A DNA stretch of 64,000 nt from Pseudomonas inefficax (lineage in GTDB: Bacteria > Pseudomonadota > Gammaproteobacteria > Pseudomonadales > Pseudomonadaceae), in contig NZ_OPYN01000207.1 in NCBI RefSeq assembly GCF_900277125.1, positions 332,852 through 396,851 on the forward strand, written 5' to 3'. The translations under genes were made by a program, and so were the position numbers. Of this stretch, positions 52,495 through 60,484 are shown piece by piece. The notes beneath the pieces are model-generated. The model saw only the letters and a list, made by a program, of their open reading frames with translations, did no database searches and was not told where the DNA came from. The stretch's first letter is position 1; every line of letters starts with the position of its first letter.

Positions 52495-54071
52495 CAGCTC
52501 GCCTCCGCCGTTTCAGTGCTTGGCTTTTTTGCTGCACGAGGTGCCCGCTTGGCCACAGGCTTCGGGCTGCGCAACATCTTGCCGGCCAGCCAGCCCAGGA
52601 ACAGGCCGGTGCCCAGCGCTGTCAGGTCGAAGCCGGCCATCGCCCAGTCACCCGCCGGCAGCGAATGGTTCAGGCCCTGGCCGGTGGTCAGGCCGTTGAG
52701 CAGCGGCAGCAAGGCAAAGGCCAGCGCGCCCAGCGCCAGTTGCTCGCCCCAGGCCCGGCGCCCGCTACGCAGCACAGCGTGCACCAGCGACAGGCCCCAG
52801 ACGGTGAAGAAGGCGTTGACCTCCCAGTCGGCTCGGCCTTCGACACCCATCGGGATCAGGCGGTTGGCCCAGAAGAAGCCCGCCACGGCCAGCAGCAGGC
52901 CGCTCATGCTGGCGATATTGAGCACCTCGACCAGGCGCAGTTCGCCCGGCAGGCGTTCGCTGCTGGCATGCTTGAGCTGGCGTTTGCCCAGCCACATCAC
53001 CAACCCGGTGCCGATCACCGCGGTACCGGCCAAGCCAAAGAAGAAGTACAGCCAGCGCAGCCAGGGCCCGGCGAAATTGCCCATGTGCAGGCCGGCAAAG
53101 CTGAAGGCGGTCATCATTACACCGCTTTCCGGCTTGCCCTGGCTCAGCAGCGCACCGCTGGCACCATCGAAGGTCCAGTTGGCGCTGCGCCGATAGGCCA
53201 CATGGTCAGCCGCGGACTGGGTGAAGGTGACGCGGGCATTGCTGTCGCCGGCGTTTTCCACCTGGATACGGCCAATACGCGCGCCCGGTTGCAGGTCCTG
53301 CACCTTGGCGTACAGGCTCGGCAACGGTACCAGCGGTGCGGCCACATGGGCCGCCTTGGGCGCATCGTTACGGCCGAACAGGTCGTTGAAGTACTTGCCG
53401 GTGTCATTGCCGTAGCCGGCCATGATGCCCGCCGGCATCACCATGTACATGAACAGCACCAGGCTGCTGTAGCTGATCATCAGGTGGAACGGCAGCACCA
53501 GCACGCCAATGGCGTTGTGCCCATCCAGCCAGGAGCGCTGGCCCTTGCCGGGGCGGAAGGTGAAGAACTCCTTGAAGATCTTCTTGTGGGTGATGATGCC
53601 GGTAACCAGCCCCAGCAGCATGATCAAGGCGCAGAACGTCGACAGCCAGCGGCCGAAGGGGTATGGCATCTGCAGCTGGAAGTGGAAGCGGTAGAAGAAC
53701 TCGCCACCGCGGCTGTCGCGTGCCTCTACCGGCCGGCCGGTCTGGGTATCGAGGGTCTTGGTGACGAAGCCGCGTGGCCCGCCATTGGGGTCGCGATAAC
53801 CCACGCTCAGGGCGGCCTCGCGTGCGTTGGGCATGCGGATCAGCCAGGTGCCCGAATGCCCGGCGTTGTCCTGCAGGTAACGCTGGGCCACCTCCAGGCT
53901 ACGGGTCGGCTCCAGGGCATGGCTGCGCACCTCTGGCTGCGACCAATGGGTGATTTCTTCCTTGAAATACGACAGCGTGCCGGTGAGGAAGATGGCGAAC
54001 AACAGCCAGCCGAAGATCAGGCCGGTCCAGGTGTGCAGCCAGGCCATGGCCTGGCGGAAGCCTTCTTTCAT
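52494..54071 (-). CDS. PepSY-domain membrane protein (PiuB/FoxB-like, probable siderophore reductase)
   Basis: 525 residues from the ATG at 54071, which overlaps the upstream stop as ATGA; the longer frame is rejected. N-terminal helix AMAWLHTWTGLIFGWLLFAIFLTGTLSYFKEEITHW, two PepSY-type periplasmic domains between membrane helices and conserved His pairs expected to bind haem. FoxB/FpvG-type relatives reduce ferric siderophores at the inner membrane. Confidence 0.88.
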   Translation of the reverse strand: MKEGFRQAMAWLHTWTGLIFGWLLFAIFLTGTLSYFKEEITHWSQPEVRSHALEPTRSLEVAQRYLQDNAGHSGTWLIRMPNAREAALSVGYRDPNGGPRGFVTKTLDTQTGRPVEARDSRGGEFFYRFHFQLQMPYPFGRWLSTFCALIMLLGLVTGIITHKKIFKEFFTFRPGKGQRSWLDGHNAIGVLVLPFHLMISYSSLVLFMYMVMPAGIMAGYGNDTGKYFNDLFGRNDAPKAAHVAAPLVPLPSLYAKVQDLQPGARIGRIQVENAGDSNARVTFTQSAADHVAYRRSANWTFDGASGALLSQGKPESGVMMTAFSFAGLHMGNFAGPWLRWLYFFFGLAGTAVIGTGLVMWLGKRQLKHASSERLPGELRLVEVLNIASMSGLLLAVAGFFWANRLIPMGVEGRADWEVNAFFTVWGLSLVHAVLRSGRRAWGEQLALGALAFALLPLLNGLTTGQGLNHSLPAGDWAMAGFDLTALGTGLFLGWLAGKMLRSPKPVAKRAPRAAKKPSTETAEAS

Positions 54072-54373
54072 GGGTTTTTCATCCAGTAGGCCAACCCGCT
54101 GATCACCCCCAGCAGCACGCTTGGTGCCAGCACGCCCAGCCAGGCGCGCAAAGCGCTGCGGCAGGCAAAGCACCAGATGAACGCCAGCAGGTAGAAGACG
54201 AATGACAGCAGCAGGCCGGTGAGCGTGGCATCGACCCGTGGCAGCGGCGCTACCAGGGCAATGCAGACGCTGGCCATGGACGCCAGCAGGTAGCCGCCCA
54301 GCAGCGCGGCCAGGCTGCGTGAAGCCACGGCCAGACGATAGCTGGGCGAGAGACCGGCAGTTTTGCGCGTCAT
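54068..54373 (-). CDS. DUF3649 membrane protein
   Basis: 101 residues with three hydrophobic helices, starting MTRKTAGLSPSYRLAVASRSLAALLGGYLLASM. DUF3649 small membrane proteins head PepSY/DUF3325 iron operons; role unknown. First gene of the unit, 32 bp from a Fur box. Confidence 0.85.
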   Translation of the reverse strand: MTRKTAGLSPSYRLAVASRSLAALLGGYLLASMASVCIALVAPLPRVDATLTGLLLSFVFYLLAFIWCFACRSALRAWLGVLAPSVLLGVISGLAYWMKNP

Positions 54374-54404
54374 GGCGAAGGTCCGGGCGTTTTCGGGCCT
54401 GCAA

Positions 54405-54423
54405 TAATAATGATTTCAATTCT
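54405..54423 (-). promoter_or_regulatory. Fur box of the iron-uptake operon
   Basis: The minus strand reads GAGAATTGAAATCATTATT, 14 of 19 identical to the Fur consensus, including an intact AATCATTAT half. It lies 32 bp before the DUF3649 start. Confidence 0.75.
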
Positions 54424-54605
54424 CATAAGCAAAGGCCGAGCGATGAGCCGCCTGCCGCCCTGAATGCAACAAGAAATTTATTTTCAAAAAGGGCTTGAAT
54501 TCGTTTCGCCGTTGCCTGACCTTAGAGTCAAGAGACGCAGAAATACCAAGGGTCTCAAAGGCCTAGGCGCGTCTCCATGCGAGCAAGCTGAATAAGGATT
54601 GAATC

Positions 54606-54953
54606 ATGCAAATCCAGGTCAACAGCAGCAACCATTTCGAAGGCAACGCCCGGCTCGACCAGTGGGTCCGCAGCACACTGCAGAACTCGCTGGAACGTTA
54701 CGAAGACGACCTCACCCGCATCGAGGTTCACCTGCGCGACGAGAACGGCGCCAAGCCCGGACCGCATGACAAACGCTGCCAGATGGAGGCTCGCCCCAAA
54801 GGCCACCAACCGATTTCCGTGACCCACACCGCCACTTCGCTGGACCAGGCGGTCGATGGTGCCGCCACCAAGCTCAATCACGCGCTGGAACACTTCTACG
54901 GCAAGCTGCGCAGCAAGCGCGGCGCCTTGGAGCTGAGTGACCCGGACGCCTGA
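54606..54953 (+). CDS. HPF/RaiA-family ribosome-associated protein
   Basis: 115 residues, HPF/YfiA fold: MQIQVNSSNHFEGNARLDQWVRSTLQNSLERYEDDLTRIEVHLRDENG, with the conserved beta-strand IEVHLRDENG. Longer than E. coli HPF and without the C-terminal dimerisation domain of long HPFs. Probably binds ribosomes in stationary phase or stress. The ATG follows AAGGATTGAATC (AAGGA). Monocistronic, with its own terminator. Confidence 0.8.
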   Translation: MQIQVNSSNHFEGNARLDQWVRSTLQNSLERYEDDLTRIEVHLRDENGAKPGPHDKRCQMEARPKGHQPISVTHTATSLDQAVDGAATKLNHALEHFYGKLRSKRGALELSDPDA

Positions 54954-54967
54954 TCGGCACCGCAGAC

Positions 54968-54994
54968 AACGCCCGGCCCCGTGCCGGGCGTTTT
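54968..54994 (+). terminator. Rho-independent terminator of the HPF-like gene
   Basis: CGCCCGGC-cccgt-GCCGGGCG stem (8 bp) followed by TTTTCGTTT, 14 bp after the stop codon. Confidence 0.85.
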
Positions 54995-55076
54995 CGTTTG
55001 GGTCGATCAATGGCGCTGAACCAACTGGCGTTCGCGCCGGTCAACCTCTGCAGTCATTCACCGCAGAAGCAAGACC

Positions 55077-55367
55077 ATGAACAACCCATTCGAACGAATC
55101 AGTGCTGCATTCGCCCCCGAATACCGGGTCAACCTGAGCATCACCAACCTCGACGGCAGCATCATGCTGACCCTGTCAGACGACGCCGGCGTGGTTGCCA
55201 AGCGGCTCATCACCCAAGCTCAGCGCAATGACCCGGTGCGCCTGCAGCGGGTGATCGACAGCATTCGCCTGGGCCTGGCCATCGAGCACAGCCAGAACCC
55301 GATGCAGGTGCTGGCCGCGCTGACCCGCGATGCCCGCCAGGAGCCGCGCCACTTCGTCGCCAACTGA
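55077..55367 (+). CDS. DUF3509 family protein
   Basis: 96 residues, MNNPFERISAAFAPEYRVNLSITNLDGSIMLTLSDDAG. A small soluble protein family that seems confined to pseudomonads and has no known function. The start lies 10 nt after AGAAGCAAG, a weak ribosome-binding site. It ends 3 bp before the convergent psiE stop codon, leaving no terminator space. Confidence 0.8.
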   Translation: MNNPFERISAAFAPEYRVNLSITNLDGSIMLTLSDDAGVVAKRLITQAQRNDPVRLQRVIDSIRLGLAIEHSQNPMQVLAALTRDARQEPRHFVAN

Positions 55368-55370
55368 GGC

Positions 55371-55841
55371 TTACTTGCCCTCTTCCACTTCCTTGCCGTT
55401 GGCGTCCAGCGCCTTGGTCGAGGGGTAGCGGTAGGAGGCGTAGCGCACCACCAGGATCGAGAACGCCAGCAACAGGATGCCGCCGCACACGTACAGCAGC
55501 CCTGCGTCCGGCGCCTTGTGGTGCGAGACATCGCCGATCAGCAGGCGGGTCAGCGCGGTGATGGCCACGTAGAGCAGGAAGCGGATCGGCATGTGGTTGG
55601 TCTTGAAGTAGATCCCGACCATCGCCCCCAGCTCCAGGTAGATGAACAGCAGCAGGATGTCATCGACACTGACCCCGCCCTTGCCGAGCATGTCCAGGAA
55701 CGTCACCACCGCCGCATAGGCGGTGATCGCGCCAATGCCGAACAGTGCCAGGTAATGGAATGCCTCGACGCACAGGTTGCCCAGCGAGTCGGCGGAGCCG
55801 TGCAGGCCCTTGCGCAGCTTTTCTGCCCATTTGGTGTTCAC
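55371..55841 (-). CDS. PsiE-family phosphate-starvation-inducible membrane protein
   Basis: 156 residues from GTG 55841 (MNTKWAEKLRKGL), preceded by GGAA; an earlier GTG at 55883 would add 14 residues. Four membrane helices (FHYLALFGIGAITAYAAVV, ILLLFIYLELGAMVGIYF, RFLLYVAITALTRLLI, LLYVCGGILLLAFSILVV) as in PsiE. Function of PsiE is unknown; in E. coli it responds to phosphate and CRP. Confidence 0.85.
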   Translation of the reverse strand: MNTKWAEKLRKGLHGSADSLGNLCVEAFHYLALFGIGAITAYAAVVTFLDMLGKGGVSVDDILLLFIYLELGAMVGIYFKTNHMPIRFLLYVAITALTRLLIGDVSHHKAPDAGLLYVCGGILLLAFSILVVRYASYRYPSTKALDANGKEVEEGK

Positions 55842-56015
55842 GATGTTCCATTCCCCGATACGTCTTGAAGGATGATGCGTCACCGGTGTGACGCTTGTGC
55901 CATGCAGTTAAAGGGCCAGGCCCCTGGCTTGGAAGGCGACCGATTGCCGCAAGGCACGTTGAGGCCATGTTCCGGAAGGACTTTTGCACCAATGCTTGAG
56001 TGATGTGTCGCCTGG

Positions 56016-56110
56016 ACCGGCCCTTTCGCGGGTAAACCCGCTCCCACAGGTACTGTGCAAGTCTTGAAGACTGTGATGATCCTGTAGGAGCGGGTTTACC
56101 CGCGAAGAGG
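56016..56110. repeat. REP doublet, inward, 32-nt spacer
   Basis: Stem GCGGGTAAACCCGC / GCGGGTTTACCCGC, tails CTCCCACAGG and CTGTAGGAG 32 nt apart, CTGTG at spacer positions 21-25. About 55 bp before the LexA box of yebG. The right tail carries the T of the other REP class (TAGGAG). Confidence 0.9.
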
Positions 56111-56163
56111 TTCGGTTCATGCCACGCTACAATTTCTGCTTGCGAACCGATCAACATTGCCAT

Positions 56164-56183
56164 TACTGTATATGGATACAGTA
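56164..56183. promoter_or_regulatory. LexA (SOS) box before yebG
   Basis: TACTGTATATGGATACAGTA: CTG-N10-CAG with perfect TACTGTAT / ATACAGTA arms. 30 bp before the start codon of yebG. Confidence 0.92.
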
Positions 56184-56213
56184 CAAACCCAGCAAAAGGC
56201 ATAGAGGTGATGA

Positions 56214-56477
56214 ATGGCCGTCGAAGTGGTGTACCGCAGCAGCCGCGACCCGGAGCGCTTGTTCATGGATAAGGCCGAAGCAGACCGTCACGACAAGATG
56301 CTCGAACTGGCCGAGCGCCTGGCCGAAGTACTGCACAAGGCAGTGCCCTCGCTGAGCGAGAAACAGGTCGAGGAAGCTGGTATCTACATGGCCAAAAACC
56401 GCGATGTGTTCGCCCGGGCCTTCAAGAGCCAGCCGGATGCGTTGGCCGAGTTGCTCGAGGGTGGCGCTGCCGAGTGA
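56214..56477 (+). CDS. yebG: SOS-induced YebG-family protein
   Basis: 87 residues, MAVEVVYRSSRDPERLFMDKAEADRHDKMLELAERLAEVL. Matches the YebG family of small SOS proteins of unknown mechanism. A near-perfect LexA box is 30 bp upstream; AGAGGTGA provides the ribosome-binding site. Monocistronic; followed by a REP doublet. Confidence 0.9.
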   Translation: MAVEVVYRSSRDPERLFMDKAEADRHDKMLELAERLAEVLHKAVPSLSEKQVEEAGIYMAKNRDVFARAFKSQPDALAELLEGGAAE

Positions 56478-56487
56478 TGTCGGCGGC

Positions 56488-56584
56488 GCCTGCTTCGCGG
56501 GTAAACCCGCTCCCACAGGTACTCCACAATGTTCAAGACCTGTGCGATACCTGTGGGAGCGGGTTTACCCGCGAAGAGGCCAGC
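56488..56584. repeat. REP doublet, inward, 32-nt spacer
   Basis: Stem GCGGGTAAACCCGC / GCGGGTTTACCCGC, tails 32 nt apart, spacer starts TACTCCACA with CTGTG at 21-25. Between convergent yebG and leucine dehydrogenase genes. Confidence 0.92.
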
Positions 56585-56601
56585 AAGGCCAATATCAACT
56601 T

Positions 56602-57621
56602 TCAGCCATACAACAACCGCTCCGCCAACATTTGCGCGACCCGCGCCGGCGAGCGCTTCTCTGCCTGGGCATGGCCAAACACTTCGGTCAGCCGTGAAGG
56701 TATTCGCGCCAGGTGCGCAGTGATGGTACCCAGGTCTTCGCCACGATGGGTAAGTGCCACGTAGATCAACCCTCCGGCATTGATCACGTAATCGGGCGCA
56801 TACAGTATCCCGCGCGATTCCAGTTGGTCGGCTACCTGTAAAGTGGTCAGCTGATTGTTCGCCGCCCCCGCCACTGCCGCGCAACGCAACTGCATCACGC
56901 TCTGCCCGTTCAACACCGGCCCCACGCCGCAAGGAGCAAAGATGTCGCAAGGGGTGCTGATCAACGCATCGTTGGTCACCGGATGGGCATTGAACTGCTC
57001 CACCGCCAGCCGCACCCGCCCTGGGTCCAGATCGCTCACCAGCAGGTCTGCACCCGCCGCATGCAGTTGCTCCGCCAGCGCATAACCGACATTGCCCAAC
57101 CCTTGCACCGCCACTCGCAACCCTTGCAGGTCATCACTGCCAAGGCGGAACGAAGTGGTGGCACGAATGCCGGCAAAAACCCCCATCGCCGCATGCGAAG
57201 AGGGGTCCCCCGAGGCCGTGGTGCTGGTCACATGCGGCGTAGTCTGAGCAATACAGTCCATGTCCAATGTCGAGGTGCCGCTGTCCACGGCGATGATGAA
57301 GCGCCCTTGCAAGGTATCGATGAAGCGGCCAAAGGCCTCGAACAGCGCGGCCCGGTTTTCCACATGCGGGTTGCGCATGATTACCGCCTTGCCGCCCCCC
57401 AGTGGCAGGCCGGCCAGCGCCGCCTTGTAGCTCATGCCCTGGGCCAGGCGAATGGCATCGATCATGGCGCTTTCATCATCGGCATAAGGCAAGTAGCGGC
57501 AACCGCCCATGGCCGGGCCCAACTGCTCGCTATGGATCGCCACCACGGCCTTCAGCCCGGTGGGCGGGTCGGTGAACAAGTGCAGCGACTGGGTCCGGGT
57601 GCTTTGCATCAGCGCGAACAT
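56602..57621 (-). CDS. Leucine/valine dehydrogenase (Glu/Leu/Phe/Val family)
   Basis: 339 residues. Oxidative deamination of branched-chain or related amino acids with NAD+. The GPAMGGCRYLPYADDESAMIDAIRLAQGMSYKAALAGLPLGGGK stretch supplies the substrate and catalytic lysines; NAD motif GLGNVGYALAEQL is followed by SDLD, consistent with NAD preference. Slightly shorter than Bacillus LeuDH. The physiological direction and substrate are inferred from the family. Confidence 0.85.
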   Translation of the reverse strand: MFALMQSTRTQSLHLFTDPPTGLKAVVAIHSEQLGPAMGGCRYLPYADDESAMIDAIRLAQGMSYKAALAGLPLGGGKAVIMRNPHVENRAALFEAFGRFIDTLQGRFIIAVDSGTSTLDMDCIAQTTPHVTSTTASGDPSSHAAMGVFAGIRATTSFRLGSDDLQGLRVAVQGLGNVGYALAEQLHAAGADLLVSDLDPGRVRLAVEQFNAHPVTNDALISTPCDIFAPCGVGPVLNGQSVMQLRCAAVAGAANNQLTTLQVADQLESRGILYAPDYVINAGGLIYVALTHRGEDLGTITAHLARIPSRLTEVFGHAQAEKRSPARVAQMLAERLLYG

Positions 57622-57744
57622 CGACAGGCTCCCCTACGAGGTGCTCCTTCCAGTATAGGCGCGGCCCTTGGGCTGGCGCCGCCGCCGGACCACTGGACGA
57701 AACCGCCGGCTGCGGCTAATACTCAAGCGTGTGTGGAGAAGCCC

Positions 57745-58551
57745 ATGAAGCCACGTCAAGCCTGCCTGGCCTGCCTGGAACGCGAGCCCGTCGCCCTGCT
57801 GGAAGCCGCATTATGGATTGCCGCCGAGCACGACCGAAGCGTCGAGCCCGCGGACAGCCTTGCCATGCTGCATGGCCTGCAGCGCGAGATAAGCGCCAAC
57901 CTGCCGATGCTGCCACTGTGCGAACTGGCCCAGCCACTGCTGCGCCAACTCAATGCCCTGGGCTTCCAGCAGGATGAACACCACCCGCTACGCCCGCATG
58001 CCGCGATGATGGACAAAGTGCTGCAGCGACGCCGTGGCCAACCGCTGACCCTGGCCATCCTCGCCCTGGAACTGGCCCGGCGCCTGTCCATTCCCCTTGA
58101 GGGCGTAGGATTCCCAGGCCATTTCCTGGTGCGCGTGCCGGGTGCCGATCATCTGCTCGACCCCTGTGGCGGCCGGCGCCTGTACCCCAACGATTGCCGT
58201 GAGCTGCTGGCTCGCCAGTTTGGCCCGCACGTAGCGCTGACTGCCGAGCACATGCGCAGTGCCAGCCCGCTGCAGATGCTGCAACGCCTGTCACGCAACC
58301 TGCGCCAGTTGCATATCAGCAACGACAACCACCTGGCGGCGCTGATTGATGCCGAGCGGGTCATGCAACTTGGCCCGGTGCAGGTCAGTGACTATGTGAC
58401 CCGTGCTTCGCTCTACCAGCATCTGGATTGCCCGCAGGCCGAGCGCTTTGACCTGGAGCATGCGTTATTGCTGACAGAGGACCCGGTCCAGCGCCTGAAA
58501 CTGTCCGAACGTATCGGCAAGCTTCCGGCGACGAACCGTTCCATTCACTGA
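57745..58551 (+). CDS. SirB1-type transglutaminase-like/TPR protein
   Basis: 268 residues from the ATG at 57745 (GGAGA at 6 nt). N-terminal Cys-containing segment (ACLACLERE), transglutaminase-like core (MDKVLQRRRGQPLTLAILALELARRLSIPLEGVGFPGHFLVRV) and a C-terminal TPR-like region (RVMQLGPVQVSDYVTRASLYQHLDCPQAERFDLEHALLL). Known members are SirB1-like proteins of unclear role; catalytic activity is doubtful. Convergent with maiA (7-bp overlap of the 3' ends). Confidence 0.8.
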   Translation: MKPRQACLACLEREPVALLEAALWIAAEHDRSVEPADSLAMLHGLQREISANLPMLPLCELAQPLLRQLNALGFQQDEHHPLRPHAAMMDKVLQRRRGQPLTLAILALELARRLSIPLEGVGFPGHFLVRVPGADHLLDPCGGRRLYPNDCRELLARQFGPHVALTAEHMRSASPLQMLQRLSRNLRQLHISNDNHLAALIDAERVMQLGPVQVSDYVTRASLYQHLDCPQAERFDLEHALLLTEDPVQRLKLSERIGKLPATNRSIH

Positions 58552-59177
58552 GCCGGGCTGTCCGGCTGCCGGGCGGGATGGGCCTGTACGAACGCCGGGT
58601 GCCCCGCCGCCAGGGCGGCAACCCGCAGGATGCGCGGGTAGCTGTCGAGGTCGATATTGAAGCGTTCGGCCGCATACAGCTGCGGGATCAGGTAGATATC
58701 CGCCAGGCCCGGCTGATCACCGAAGCAGAAGCCGTGATCGCCAATCAGTTGCTCCACTGCCGCCAACCCCTGGCTGATCCAGTAGCCGATCCACTGGTTG
58801 ACCTGACTTTCGTCCTGGCCAGCCTGGCGCAGCCGGTTGAGCACGCTGACGTTGTGCAGCGGGTGGATGTCGCAGCCGATGATCGCCGCCACGCCCCGCA
58901 CCTTGGCGCGCGCCTCGGCCGTGGCAGGCAGCAGCGCGGGCTGTGGATAAGCCTCTTCCAGGTACTCGATGATCGCCGGCGACTGCACCAGCAGCTCACC
59001 GCCATCGGTGCGCAAGGCCGGCACGCGGCCCTGCGGGTTGACTGCGACATAGCCCGCACCGCGCTGCTCACCCTGCAACAGGTTGACCGGCAAGGACTGG
59101 TAGGCCAGCCCCTTCAGTGCCAGGGCAATGCGCACCCGGTAGGACGAGGTGGAACGGTAATAGGTGTACAGCTCCAT
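58545..59177 (-). CDS. maiA: Maleylacetoacetate isomerase (zeta-class GST)
   Basis: 210 residues from the ATG at 59177; the longer frame begins inside fahA. Glutathione-binding SSYRVRIALALKG (Ser11/Ser12), N-terminal thioredoxin fold, C-terminal helical domain. Isomerises maleylacetoacetate to fumarylacetoacetate in homogentisate breakdown. Third gene of hmgA-fahA-maiA. Also called hmgC in P. putida. Confidence 0.95.
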   Translation of the reverse strand: MELYTYYRSTSSYRVRIALALKGLAYQSLPVNLLQGEQRGAGYVAVNPQGRVPALRTDGGELLVQSPAIIEYLEEAYPQPALLPATAEARAKVRGVAAIIGCDIHPLHNVSVLNRLRQAGQDESQVNQWIGYWISQGLAAVEQLIGDHGFCFGDQPGLADIYLIPQLYAAERFNIDLDSYPRILRVAALAAGHPAFVQAHPARQPDSPAQ

Positions 59178-59188
59178 GCCCGTGCCCC

Positions 59189-60481
59189 TCAGTTGGCGGC
59201 GATGACCGTGCCGCGGCATTCGCCGAAACCGATGCTGGCCACGCCATCACGCGCGCAGCGGGCACGCAGGATGATCTCGTCGCCGTCTTCGAGGAACTTG
59301 CGCACCTCGCCACTGGCCAGTTCCACCGGCTGCTTGCCGCCTTCGGTGATCTCCAGCAGGCTGCCGAACGAACCTGGCGTGGCGCCCGACAGCGTGCCCG
59401 AACCGAACAGGTCACCCGGTTGCAGCTGGCAGCCGTTGACGCTGTGATGCGCAACCAGCTGCGCGACGGTCCAGTACATGTTGCGGGTATTGCTCAGGGC
59501 CAGGCGGTGCGGGGCAAGGCCTTGCTCGCGCATGCGCTCGGTCAGCAGCAGCACCTCAAGCTCGATATCGAAAGCACCGGCGGCCTGGTCGCGCTTGTCC
59601 AGCAGGTACGACAGTGGCTGCGGGTCGCCTTCCGGGCGTGCCGGCTGGGCACAGCGGAACGGTTCCAGCGCTTCGGCGGTCACCACCCAGGGCGAGATGC
59701 TGGTAATGAAGCTCTTGGACAGGAACGGCCCCAGCGGCTGGTATTCCCAGGCCTGGATATCGCGCGCCGACCAGTCGTTGAGCAGACACAGGCCGGCCAC
59801 GTGCTCGGCGGCATCGCCTACCGGGATCGCCTGGCCCATGTCGTTGCCCTGGCCGATCCAGATACCCAGCTCCAGCTCGTAGTCCAGGCGCGCGCAGGGA
59901 CCGAAGCTTGGCTCGGTGTGCCCGGCCGGCAGGGTCTGGCCCTTGGGGCGGCGCACGTCGGTGCCGGACGGGCGAATGGTCGAGGCGCGGCCGTGATAAC
60001 CGATCGGCACGTACTTGTAGTTGGGCAGCAGCGGGTTGTCGGGGCGGAACAGCTTGCCCACGTTCTTGGCGTGCTCGATGCCCACGTAGAAGTCGGTGTA
60101 GTCACCGATCTGCGCCGGTACATGCAGCTGGCAAGCGCTAGCCGGATACAGTGCGGCCTGCAGCGCCGCCTGGTGCTCGCTGTGTTCGCCCAGCAGTACC
60201 AGCAGGCGCTCGCGCAGGGCAACGCGGGCACTGCGGCCGAGGGCGAAGAATGCGTTCAAGACCCCACCATGGGTGGCCTCGACAGCGGCCTTGGCGGCAC
60301 CGTCGAACAGGCCGGCGGCCAGCACCGCTTCCAGGTCGAGGATCGCGTCGCCGATGGCCACGCCACAGCGTCTGGCTTCACCCGGCCGGCTGAAGATGCC
60401 CAGCGGCAGGTTCTGCAGCGGGAAGTCGCTGTGCCCGTTGGCGTGCTCGACCCAGCTACGGGCAATGGCAGTGTGATTCAT
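59189..60481 (-). CDS. fahA: Fumarylacetoacetase
   Basis: 430 residues. Hydrolyses fumarylacetoacetate to fumarate and acetoacetate, the last step of tyrosine/phenylalanine breakdown. Active-site region DYTDFYVGIEHAKNVG (first metal Asp), ELELGIWIGQGND (metal Glu pair) and PSGTDVRRPKGQ. Begins 3 bp after hmgA. Also called hmgB. Confidence 0.95.
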   Translation of the reverse strand: MNHTAIARSWVEHANGHSDFPLQNLPLGIFSRPGEARRCGVAIGDAILDLEAVLAAGLFDGAAKAAVEATHGGVLNAFFALGRSARVALRERLLVLLGEHSEHQAALQAALYPASACQLHVPAQIGDYTDFYVGIEHAKNVGKLFRPDNPLLPNYKYVPIGYHGRASTIRPSGTDVRRPKGQTLPAGHTEPSFGPCARLDYELELGIWIGQGNDMGQAIPVGDAAEHVAGLCLLNDWSARDIQAWEYQPLGPFLSKSFITSISPWVVTAEALEPFRCAQPARPEGDPQPLSYLLDKRDQAAGAFDIELEVLLLTERMREQGLAPHRLALSNTRNMYWTVAQLVAHHSVNGCQLQPGDLFGSGTLSGATPGSFGSLLEITEGGKQPVELASGEVRKFLEDGDEIILRARCARDGVASIGFGECRGTVIAAN

Positions 60482-60484
60482 GGG

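Noticed and set aside
51672..54089. 805-codon plus-strand open frame opposite the iron genes
   Set aside because: Shadow frame in GC-rich DNA: no family features, no start signal, and it lies opposite well-supported genes (PepSY protein, DUF3325, sigma factor).
593..56584. Many repeated palindromes resembling a CRISPR array
   Set aside because: They are dispersed REP doublets in intergenic gaps, not regularly spaced repeats with unique spacers, and there are no cas genes.
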